This document shows positions 20,467 to 28,771 of a stretch of DNA of 64,000 bases, in pieces. Every line of letters starts with the position of its first letter. The first letter of the stretch is position 1. Location of the stretch: assembly GCA_030432565.1 (NCBI GenBank), contig JAUIGV010000004.1, positions 186,001 to 250,000 of the forward strand, read 5' to 3'. The notes under the pieces were generated by a model. The model was given only the letters and a program-made list of their open reading frames with translations, was not told the origin of the DNA and did no database searches. The translations under genes were made by a program, and so were the position numbers. The DNA comes from Verrucomicrobiia bacterium. GTDB lineage: Bacteria > Verrucomicrobiota > Verrucomicrobiia > Verrucomicrobiales > Akkermansiaceae.

Positions 20467-20542
20467 TGGGGGAACCAATGGTATTTGCAACCACACTGCG
20501 ACCTTCACAGAGTCGAATACGATCTCATACACCAAGACTCCC
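20467..20542 (-). tRNA. tRNA-His(GTG)-like, atypical D- and T-loops
   Basis: Manual cloverleaf: acceptor GGAGTCT/TGGTTCC (6/7 incl. GU), G-1:C73, encoded CCA, anticodon stem CGACT/GGTCG with loop CTGTGAA, T-arm GTGGT-TGCAAAT-ACCAT. Confidence 0.55.
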
Positions 20543-20552
20543 GTCTCAAAAA

Positions 20553-20627
20553 TGGTCGCGCGTCAGCGGTTCGGACCCTGTTCGCCTTGTTGGAAGCCAA
20601 TTCCATCGCTTGCAATGCGAACCCGCG
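20553..20627 (-). tRNA. tRNA-Gly(TCC)-like, degenerate
   Basis: Manual cloverleaf: acceptor CGCGGGT/ACGCGCG (6/7), A73, encoded CCA, loop CTTCCAA, T-arm CAGGG-TCCGAAC-CGCTG (4/5); anticodon stem poorly paired. Confidence 0.4.
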
Positions 20628-20782
20628 AAAAGTTCTTGGCGGAAAACAGCCCCCCTGGCACCCAATACCCACCCTGGTGTTCAAGACCAGTTGCCGGCCA
20701 TTTACGAAACCTTCCCTGGAAATGATTGCGGAGCTGTAAAGACTTGCATGCGAATCCACTTGTCTGGCCAGCTTTTCCAAAC

Positions 20783-20869
20783 TGGTGGGTGTGGCAGGAT
20801 TTGCACCTGCTCAGCCCGAAGGCTTCGGTTTTACAAACCGACCCGACTCTCTCGCTTCGGCGCACACCC
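20783..20869 (-). tRNA. tRNA-Tyr(GTA)-like with long variable arm
   Basis: Acceptor GGGTGTG/CACACCC 7/7, A73 + CCA, D-stem CCGA/TCGG, anticodon stem TCGGT/ACCGA loop TTGTAAA, variable arm AGCCTTCGGGCT, T-arm GCAGG-TGCAAAT-CCTGC. Confidence 0.75.
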
Positions 20870-20875
20870 GGAAAT

Positions 20876-20950
20876 TGGTAGCGGGAGCGGGAATTGAACC
20901 CGCGAGGAATGGCTTATGAGGCCACTCTGAGAACCAACACTCTTCCCGGC
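20876..20950 (-). tRNA. tRNA-Met(CAT)-like
   Basis: Anticodon stem GTGGC/GCCAT loop CTCATAA; T-arm GCGGG-TTCAATT-CCCGC; D-loop with GG; acceptor GCCGGGA/TCCCGCT (one mismatch); encoded CCA. Confidence 0.65.
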
Positions 20951-21813
20951 ATAAAATGGAAAAGGGCTGAGAAGGACACCCTTATTCGTCTGAGCATGCT
21001 CCGGATTATCGCGGGTTTGCACACCCACCTTCCCGGATCTTCCACGACACAGGACACACGGGGTCCACACGTCGTTCTCCGACATGACTGCCTTTTTTTG
21101 GAAGTGGCGATTCTTCCATCCGGTCAGATCACTCAATGTTCCGCCTACCGTCGACCCTCACGGGCCGCAAAGAGGGGCTACCTCACCGTGCGACTTTCCA
21201 TCAACCTTTTGAAGACCTTGCGAGCCTCCGCAGGCCCCGATTTCCGCCAGAGCGGATCAGGGATTAAGCCATTTTCATCTGACCGTGGACGCGTCTTTGC
21301 GATTTCTATTAGCGTGGAAGGCTAAGGCATTTCCTCTCGTACTTTGCTGATTCCCCTGATTCAGGACGTGCGCGTCCGGTGGGTTCATCATCTTTTGAAT
21401 GACAAAATGCCACACACCCTATGTCCCATCTGCGGCTGGCAGATTGAACGGTCTTCGCGAAGCAGGCCGGGGACCAGGGAGCCACCGGCCGTTTCCACTG
21501 GACTACCCGGAAGCACTTGGCCGCAAAGCCTCACACCTCCGGACTCCCCTTCGCTCTCAACTGTCGATGTTTGCATAGGGACTCTGCGGACTGCTAATCC
21601 CGCCTTTCATTTGAGCATTTGCCATCCACGAAAGAAGCGTCCCCCACCTTCCAGCATCGCTCCATCAGACTGTCGATCCGATGAAGCCATTGGAGCCGGG
21701 ATTGCCTGGGTATTCTCCAGCTCGGATTGAGCCGAAGCGGACAGACAGGGTGCTGTCCCTTTACGTGCCTTTCGACACGCCCATCTTACGACGCCAGGCC
21801 GCCGTTGGATTTT

Positions 21814-21891
21814 CCTCCAAACAGGAAGGCGCATTTAGAGAATAGGCGCCCTCTTGTTTGGAGGGGAACCTGCATCAAAACACAGGTCCCC
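21814..21891. repeat. Two consecutive large hairpins
   Basis: cctccaaacaggaaggcgc / gcgccctcttgtttggagg, then ggggaacctg / caggtcccc. Confidence 0.6.
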
Positions 21892-22275
21892 TTCCGTTAA
21901 CCAATTTTTAGGAACGGGCACCGTTATCGCTTTCGTGTGAAAGCCATAGCCGCGGGATTTCTCGACGGACGTTTCGATGTTTCGGGCACATCTCTTGGGG
22001 GAAGCCACTTGGGACACCTGATACAGCGGGAGCTGAATAGATATCATTTTACATCCAGACAAAACTCCACCTTGACCAAAAGAGATGAACTATTATTATT
22101 CGCATTACGTTACGGGCGAATGCCAGTCATTCAATTGCTCGTGCTTCGGAATCGTCGTCAGTGGCTGCTGACGGCGATTCTTCGTTCAGGCTATGTTAAA
22201 AAATTCTCTTACTTGGATTCAGTTGTATTGGGTTTGGTTGGTTTGAATTGAAAATTATTTTCGAGAAATATCGGA

Positions 22276-22312
22276 TCACAAAAAAGCCCTGCTCCATTTC
22301 TGGCAGCAGGGC
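22276..22312 (-). terminator. Rho-independent terminator for a minus-strand transcript
   Basis: Stem gccctgct...agcagggc with aaaaaa on the plus strand 5' side (U-tract on minus strand). Confidence 0.65.
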
Positions 22313-22339
22313 GTAAATTCCTGAAATCCTTTGATTCCT

Positions 22340-22588
22340 TTAGAATAAGTCCCTGCTGGACGGTTGATAATTCGGAGACGGCTGGAGGTCTTCGACCCGC
22401 ATCATCTTTTCCTCGATGACGGAAAAACAACCGTCTTCGATATAGCCAAGCGCGTCGCTCCCCGATGTGGGCGGCATCCCTCCGGACCACAAAGTGGCTC
22501 GGAGTGATTGGCGATTTGGACTGATTGAAAACATGGAAGTGATTGGTTGCTGGGGCGGGAAGCTAGAGATCGGCCGCGACAAGGTCAA
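22340..22588 (-). CDS. Hypothetical short protein, possibly a remnant
   Basis: 82-aa ORF followed on its strand by the 22276-22312 terminator. Confidence 0.35.
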   Translation of the reverse strand: MTLSRPISSFPPQQPITSMFSISPNRQSLRATLWSGGMPPTSGSDALGYIEDGCFSVIEEKMMRVEDLQPSPNYQPSSRDLF

Positions 22589-22657
22589 CCTAAAAAGATA
22601 TCAATTTTCACAAAACTTTTTCATCAACAAATCGCGATACGTCATCAGGATCAATTC

Positions 22658-24040
22658 TCACTTCAAAGGGGTGTGCGATCGGGTCATTAATTCCTCCAAC
22701 TCCTTCACCAACTCGGGCTTCTTTGAAGCAAGGTCAATCTTCTCTCCGACATCGGTGCTTAGATCGTAAAGCTCAATCGGCAGGAACTCCTGTCCCTTGT
22801 TTCCTTTGGAGCGCTGAACCCCTTTCCAGTTTCCTTTCCGGATCGCCCTGGCAGTGTAGGATTTCGCGCGGCCTTGAATGAACTCAAAGTAGAGATAGGG
22901 GTGCTTCTTCTGCCCCTCTTCTCCGAACAAGGTTGGCAACATGGATATCCCATCGCACTGCTCCGGCACCTCCGCGCCGATCAACGCGGCCATCGTCGGA
23001 AGAATATCCCAATGTGCGCTAATCAAATCAGTCGTCGATCCCGCGTCAATCTTCCCCGGCCACCATGCCAACATTGGGGCATGAATCCCGCCCTCATAAA
23101 GGTCCCGCTTAATCCCGCGATAAGGCCCGTTGGAGTCCCAAAAAGCCGGATCGTGCCCGCCCTCCTTGTGCGCGCCGTTGTCACTCGAGAACATCACGAT
23201 GGTATTCCCAGCCACTCCCTTCTCCCTGAGAAGCTCAAGGAGCTCTCCGACCTGGTTATCCAGATTCTCCATCATTGCGGCAAAGCCCGCAACCGGGTTC
23301 ACCACATTCGGGGTTTTCTCACCGGGGCCTGCTCCATATTTGCCAATCCTCTTGTCGAACTGAGGATAGACCTTGCGCCACTTTTCGTGCAGCTCCTTTG
23401 GAGCGTGCATGGCGGCATGAGGGATGGCAGTTGGAATATAGCAGAAGAAGGGCTTCTTCGACGCGATGCTTTCCTCCACGAACTTAAACGCATCCGCCAT
23501 GATGAGATCGTGGACAAAGGTTCCCTCTTTTAGCGGGACTTCGCGGCCATCTCGTACGAGACACGTCGGATAATAGGTATGAGCAATGGTCTGGCTTTTC
23601 CAGCCACTGAAGTGATCAAAACCATGCCTCATGGGATTTGAAGCATCGTCACGGCTGGTCGTTCCAAGTCCCCACTTCCCAAAAGCGCCAGTGGCATATC
23701 CGGCGTTCTTGAACATTCGGGGCATCGTCGTCATCTTGGGATCAAGAGCCCAATTGTTCTCCGCCCCATTCCCGCGGCAGTGCACTTCGCCCGGTTGGTT
23801 CCCGGTCATCAAAACCGCCCGTGTAGGCGAACAAACCGTATTCCCGGAGTAGTGGTTTCGGAAAAGCATCCCTTCCTTCGCCAGGCGATCAAGATTGGGG
23901 GTCTTCAACTTTTTCTGCCCATAGCAACCGAGATCGCCGATCCCCAGATCGTCCGCCAGGATGTAAATCACGTTGGGGCTGTGCGCGCCATAGAGGCACC
24001 CCGAAAACAACATCAACATGAGGAAAAGTGGTAAACGCAT
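22658..24040 (-). CDS. Arylsulfatase (sulfatase family), exported
   Basis: SPNVIYILADDLGIGDLGCYGQKKLKTPNLDRLA; NTVCSPTRAVLMTG; FSSDNGAH. Confidence 0.92.
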   Translation of the reverse strand: MRLPLFLMLMLFSGCLYGAHSPNVIYILADDLGIGDLGCYGQKKLKTPNLDRLAKEGMLFRNHYSGNTVCSPTRAVLMTGNQPGEVHCRGNGAENNWALDPKMTTMPRMFKNAGYATGAFGKWGLGTTSRDDASNPMRHGFDHFSGWKSQTIAHTYYPTCLVRDGREVPLKEGTFVHDLIMADAFKFVEESIASKKPFFCYIPTAIPHAAMHAPKELHEKWRKVYPQFDKRIGKYGAGPGEKTPNVVNPVAGFAAMMENLDNQVGELLELLREKGVAGNTIVMFSSDNGAHKEGGHDPAFWDSNGPYRGIKRDLYEGGIHAPMLAWWPGKIDAGSTTDLISAHWDILPTMAALIGAEVPEQCDGISMLPTLFGEEGQKKHPYLYFEFIQGRAKSYTARAIRKGNWKGVQRSKGNKGQEFLPIELYDLSTDVGEKIDLASKKPELVKELEELMTRSHTPLK

Positions 24041-24158
24041 CCGAATAGAACGCGCGATTTCCCCCGTCACGTCCAACAAAAAACGACCCTTCGAAAAATT
24101 GAAACATTTGTTTCATTCGTCACCGTATTTAACTGGCCATATTCTCCTTGGCTACTCG

Positions 24159-25292
24159 ATGGTCAATCCGTCCGGACTCCGGCACTGTTCCTTCCCCATC
24201 TTTTTAGTTTTTCACACTTTTACTTCCGCTGCGGCTAAAGAGGGCGAAGGCCTCAAGCTATTTCGTGAATCGATCGAACCCGTCCTCAAGAGAAACTGCT
24301 TTGAATGCCACAGCCACGAATCCGGCAAGTCGAAAGGCGGTCTCATGGTCGATTCCGCCCCCGCTATGATATCGGGCGGCAATTCAGGAGCGATTATCGT
24401 TCCTGGCAATCCCGAAAAGAGTTTGCTCTACCGGGCCGTTGCTTGGCTGGAAGAAGACACCGAAATGCCTCCCAAGAAGAAACTTTCCGAAGCTGAGATT
24501 GGCCACTTCCGAAAATGGATCTCCCTGGGAGCACCCGACCCCCGAATTTCCGAACCAAAACCACGGACTCCACCAAGTCAACTTTGGTCGCTTAAGCCGG
24601 TGACATCACCTCCTCCACCCCTTTTTCCCGATTCCTCATGGCCCCGAAATCAAGTTGATCAATTCATCCTCGCAAAGCTCAACGAAGCCAGCCTTCCCCC
24701 TCTCGGGGACGCATCGGCCCGCACTCTAATTCGCCGTCTTTATCTTGACCTCACAGGCTTGCCTCCGGCACCAGAAGCTTTCGAGCGTTGGCTACCCCGC
24801 TTCGGCGACTCTCCCCACAACAGTGCCACCACCGAGCTGGCGGACGAACTCATGTCTACCCCGCAGTTTGGGGAACGCTGGGCGCGGCATTGGCTTGATA
24901 CCGCTCGCTACGCCGAGTCCAACGGCAACAATCGCAATCGTGTTTTCCGCTACGCCAAGCGTTACCGAAATTGGGTGATCAATTCCCACAATGGTGACCA
25001 GGCTTATGATCAATTCCTTGGCGAGCAACTTGCGGGTGATCTCATCAAAGAAGGCAACACACGCGAGCGCGCCAATCGTCGCATCGCCACCGGCTTCCTC
25101 GCCATCGGATCCAAACCCTATTTCCCCACCATTGTTCCTATTGACCCGAAGGAATCTGATCGGGCCCGCTTCGATTGGGCCGCCGAACAAATTGGTGCCA
25201 CCATGACCGGAGTGATGGGGATGACGGTTGGTTGTGCCCACTGCCACGATCATAAGACCGACCCCATACCCGCAAGCCGCTGGACAACTTAA
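24159..25292 (+). pseudogene. PSCyt1/DUF1549 protein, 3' truncated (DUF1553 part missing)
   Basis: FRESIEPVLKRNCFECHSHESGKSKGGLMVDS...GERWARHWLDTARYAESNGN...GCAHCHDHKTDPIPASRWTT*; stops right where DUF1549 normally continues. Confidence 0.7.
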
Positions 25293-25620
25293 AGATGCTC
25301 GGCGCTTGGACCTTCAGCAACGATGGCTTTCCTGTTCCGGGAGGAAACAGCTCCAGAGTAGGCAACGCCTTTATTCATGCCAACAACGATGCCGCTCAGC
25401 TCTACCACTCGAAAGCAACGATGGCGAACTTTCGATTCGATCACCTCCCGGTCGTTTCCTTGAACTCCGGCCAACCCGGGCCGCGCGAAAGGAATCACTT
25501 TAGCGGTGACATTGGTGGCTTTCATTTCAATGATTTTTTGATCGCAGGCAAACTCGTGACCATGCCGCAGGAAGCAGGCTTTCATTTTAAGAACAACTCC
25601 GGCAAAAACTACTCATTCAA

Positions 25621-27309
25621 ATGATCAAACGACTCTCCTTCTCCTTCTTGCTACTGGCAGCTCCATTCCTTTCTGCCGAAGCACCGGACAAGCCCAACAT
25701 CCTCTTTATTTCTGTCGATGATCTCAACGACTGGATCAGCCCGCTTGGTGGTCACCCGCAGAGCATCACCCCGAACTTCCAGCGCCTCGCCTCCCGGTCT
25801 GTTCTTTTCACCAATGCCCACTGCCCCGCACCCGCTTGCGGCCCCTGCCGCGCTGCCATCCTGTCCGGGATCGCGCCGCACCAATCAGGTCTCTACGAGA
25901 ACATGCAACCGCTGAGAGAGGTGATGCCAGATGTCACCCTGATGCCGCGGCATTTTTCAAATCACGGATATCATTCGTCGGGCTCCGGAAAGATTCTGCA
26001 CTACGTTATCGATCCCCGGTCATGGGACGATTATTTTCCGGACAAGGAGAAGGACAACCCGTTCCCCTTCACGCGCTATCCCGACCAGCGCCCGGTTTCG
26101 CTTCCCCGTGGTGGCCCCTGGCAGTATGTCGAAACCGATTGGGGGCCACTTGATGTCACTGATGAAGAGTTCGGGGGAGACTTCTCGGTGTCACAATGGG
26201 TTTCGAAACAGCTCACCAATCCACCCGCCGACAAACCATTCTTCCTGGCCTGCGGCCTCTATCGTCCGCACGAGCCCTGGTTTGTTCCGGCCAAGTATTT
26301 CAAACCCTTCCCGCTGGAGAAAGTGCAACTGCCTCCCGGCTACCGGCCCGACGATCTCGATGACGTCCCTCCTGCCGGACGCGCACTGGCCCGCAATCGT
26401 TATTTCCCGCATATTCAGTGGCACGGCGAATGGCGGGCAGGTGTCCAAGGCTACCTGGCCTCCATTCACTTCGCAGACGCCATGCTCGGAAACGTCCTCG
26501 ATGCCCTCGATCAATCCCCCCGTCGGAACAATACCATCGTGGTTCTTTGGTCGGATCACGGCTGGCATCTTGGTGAGAAAGAACATTGGCAAAAGTTCAC
26601 CGGGTGGCGCGCCTGCTCAAGAGTCCCCCTGATGATTCTCGCTCCCGGGATTAAACCGGGAGTCTGTGATCAACCGGTCTCGACCATAGATCTCTTCAAA
26701 ACCCTCACTTCACTGACAGGAATCCAAACCCCGGAAAACGTTTCCGGAAACGACCTTTCCCCCCTGCTCAAGAACCCGGAGTCGGACTGGCCGCACACTT
26801 CCCTTACCCAACTGCGCGGCCCCAAAGCCTACGCTCTCTCAGGAAGAAAATTCCGATACATTCACTACGCCAATGGCGACGAGGAACTCTACGATATTGT
26901 GAATGATGGGTTTGAACATACCAACCTTGCGGGAAAGAAAGACTATGAGGAAATCCTGATGAAGTTCCGCTCGAAGGCACCAAAGAACGGAGTGCCATAT
27001 CGGCGGGCGGGACAATCTGCGAAGATTCAAAACGCACCACTGGTAAAACTCCGAAAGACCAAAGCCCCCCCGTCTCAAAAAGACTCCGTTCAAGTTCCTC
27101 TCTCAATCAAGAATTCGAGCAGCGAGCATCTTCGCCTTTTCTGGATTGACCAGCAAGGAGAACGCAAACCCTTTGGAAAAATCGCCACGGCTTCAAATCG
27201 TGTCGTTCCCACCCATGTCGGCCACACCTGGGTAATCGAAACCAGGAGTGGCGAAGCTCTGGGCTATTTGGTCATTCCGCAAAAGGGTGCCCGGGTGATC
27301 ATTGAGTAG
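25621..27309 (+). CDS. Iduronate-2-sulfatase-like sulfatase with C-terminal extension
   Basis: KPNILFISVDDLNDWISPLGGHPQSITPNFQRLA; PACGPCRAAILSG; WSDHGWHLGEKEHWQKFTGW. Confidence 0.9.
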   Translation: MIKRLSFSFLLLAAPFLSAEAPDKPNILFISVDDLNDWISPLGGHPQSITPNFQRLASRSVLFTNAHCPAPACGPCRAAILSGIAPHQSGLYENMQPLREVMPDVTLMPRHFSNHGYHSSGSGKILHYVIDPRSWDDYFPDKEKDNPFPFTRYPDQRPVSLPRGGPWQYVETDWGPLDVTDEEFGGDFSVSQWVSKQLTNPPADKPFFLACGLYRPHEPWFVPAKYFKPFPLEKVQLPPGYRPDDLDDVPPAGRALARNRYFPHIQWHGEWRAGVQGYLASIHFADAMLGNVLDALDQSPRRNNTIVVLWSDHGWHLGEKEHWQKFTGWRACSRVPLMILAPGIKPGVCDQPVSTIDLFKTLTSLTGIQTPENVSGNDLSPLLKNPESDWPHTSLTQLRGPKAYALSGRKFRYIHYANGDEELYDIVNDGFEHTNLAGKKDYEEILMKFRSKAPKNGVPYRRAGQSAKIQNAPLVKLRKTKAPPSQKDSVQVPLSIKNSSSEHLRLFWIDQQGERKPFGKIATASNRVVPTHVGHTWVIETRSGEALGYLVIPQKGARVIIE

Positions 27310-27503
27310 TCCATCTCAAAGCCAACATTCCGGAATGCCGCATTATCATCCCAGGCACGAGTGACGAGACCGGCCAATTGGTTCTTGATGGTGTCGGACT
27401 TCCCGATTCCTTTGAGCAGCGCATCATTGATGGCGACGAGACTGTTGCCTTCACCTTCGGCGCTGCTGGTTTACCCGCCGAAGGATTCTTCCGGCTCGGG
27501 TAA
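27306..27503 (+). pseudogene. C-terminal remnant of an exported protein
   Basis: Start-less frame VVHLKANIPECRIIIPGTSDETGQLVLDGVGLPDSFEQRIIDGDETVAFTFGAAGLPAEGFFRLG*; the GFFRL end resembles the C-terminus of other exported proteins here (e.g. EYFRLRIQKR at 2390). Confidence 0.45.
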
Positions 27504-27518
27504 AATTCACTCGCTCTC

Positions 27519-27884
27519 TTAAAATTCACCGCGAAAGGAGCACCGGGCAGTGGGAGTCTCATAAATGACGATTTCGCAAAGCCCGGGCAAATCCTTCTCA
27601 AGTTTGCGCCAAAACCAAGCCGCCATCACTTCGATCGTTGGGCTTTCCAGCCCTTCAATATCGTTCAGGTAGCTGTGATCCATGCGGTCGATCAGCGGTT
27701 TCATGGCATCCGAGATGCATTTGTGGTCGTAAACCCAGCCGATCTCAGGGTTCACCTCGCCCTCGACATGAATCTCCACCTTAAAGCTATGGCCGTGCAT
27801 CTGCCGGCATTTATGGTTAGCGGGGAGGCTCGGCAGAGTGTGGGCTGCTTCAAAGCGAAAGTCCTTGATGATTCGTGCGCGCAT
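27519..27884 (-). CDS. queD: 6-pyruvoyl-tetrahydropterin synthase / 6-carboxytetrahydropterin synthase (QueD) family
   Basis: FRFEAAHTLPSLPANHKCRQMHGHSFKVEIHVEG; DHSYLNDIEGLESPTIE. Confidence 0.87.
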   Translation of the reverse strand: MRARIIKDFRFEAAHTLPSLPANHKCRQMHGHSFKVEIHVEGEVNPEIGWVYDHKCISDAMKPLIDRMDHSYLNDIEGLESPTIEVMAAWFWRKLEKDLPGLCEIVIYETPTARCSFRGEF

Positions 27885-27961
27885 GATTCGTAAAAGAGTT
27901 GGTGGCTGGCGCGAGGATAGACTTGTCTCCTCCGCCGTCCATCGCCAAGTTCCCCCCGTTC

Positions 27962-28765
27962 ATGGCCAATCGCATCGACACCACTTTCGCCCGCCTTCGC
28001 GACCAAAACCGCAAAGCCTTCGTCGCCTACGTCGCCGGGGGAGATCCGGATTTTGATCGCTCCCTCGAAATCCTGCTTGCTCTCTCGGACGCCGGAGCCG
28101 ACGTCATCGAACTCGGAGTGCCATTCTCCGACCCGATGGCGGACGGAATTGTCAATCAATTGGCAGCCGACCGGGCCCTCAAATCAGGAATGAGCGCGCA
28201 TCGGATTATCGACCTCATCAAGGCCTTCCGCGAAACCCGTGATACCCCCCTGGTTCTTTTCACCTACTTGAATCCGGTTTACGCCTATGGGTTCGAGGCT
28301 TTTCATAATGACGCAGCGGCAGCCGGAGCGGACGGTATTCTTTTGCTCGACCTTCCGCCATCAGAAGCAGCTGTGGGCCAGGATTTTCTTCATGGAGAGG
28401 CACTCCATCACATTCATCTCATCGCTCCCACCACGCCTCCCACCCGCCGCAAATCACTTGCGGAATCTTCCCAGGGATTCATCTACGCTCTCTCCCGGAC
28501 CGGAGTAACCGGAGGCCATTCGGCCCCTTCGGAAAGCATCGCGGCGCAAGTCGCAGAGATCCGCAAACTGACTGACACTCCGATCTGCGTGGGATTCGGA
28601 ATCACCACCCCCGAGCAAGCCGCCCAGGTTGCAGGCTATGCCGATGGCGTTATCGTGGGTTCGGCAATCGTTCGCACGGTTCAGGACAATGCCGACGATC
28701 CGGAAGTTGCCAAAAAACTGAAGGCATTTGTGACCCCTCTCATCGAAGCTACCCACTCAGCCTAA
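27962..28765 (+). CDS. trpA: Tryptophan synthase alpha subunit
   Basis: KAFVAYVAGGDPDFDRSLEILLALSDAGADVIELGVPFSDPMADG. Confidence 0.95.
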   Translation: MANRIDTTFARLRDQNRKAFVAYVAGGDPDFDRSLEILLALSDAGADVIELGVPFSDPMADGIVNQLAADRALKSGMSAHRIIDLIKAFRETRDTPLVLFTYLNPVYAYGFEAFHNDAAAAGADGILLLDLPPSEAAVGQDFLHGEALHHIHLIAPTTPPTRRKSLAESSQGFIYALSRTGVTGGHSAPSESIAAQVAEIRKLTDTPICVGFGITTPEQAAQVAGYADGVIVGSAIVRTVQDNADDPEVAKKLKAFVTPLIEATHSA

Positions 28766-28771
28766 ACCGAC

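Noticed and set aside
21180-21285. Fragments resembling RNase P RNA P4 halves on the minus strand (GGAAAGTC and CAGA...GGCTTAAT)
   Set aside because: They occur in the wrong order for RNase P RNA and the rest of the consensus is absent.
20894-21325. ORFs 20296..20739, 20466..20897, 20894..21325, 21344..21730 as proteins
   Set aside because: No recognisable domains, mutually overlapping on both strands, and partly overlap convincing tRNA-like folds.
21328-21347. TCCTCTCGTACT resembling the reverse complement of the 23S rRNA sarcin-ricin loop
   Set aside because: Flanking sequence does not match 23S on either side; likely a chance 12-mer.
21420-21520. Further minus-strand tRNA-like fold (GCCGG/CTGGT arm)
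   Set aside because: No U33, no pairing T-stem and no acceptor complement.
21546-21610. Plus-strand CTGCTAA loop resembling a tRNA-Ser(GCT) anticodon arm
   Set aside because: Only a 3-bp clean stem and no matching acceptor, D- or T-arm could be built.
21937-22251. 104-aa ORF downstream of the hairpins
   Set aside because: No recognisable domain or convincing start context.
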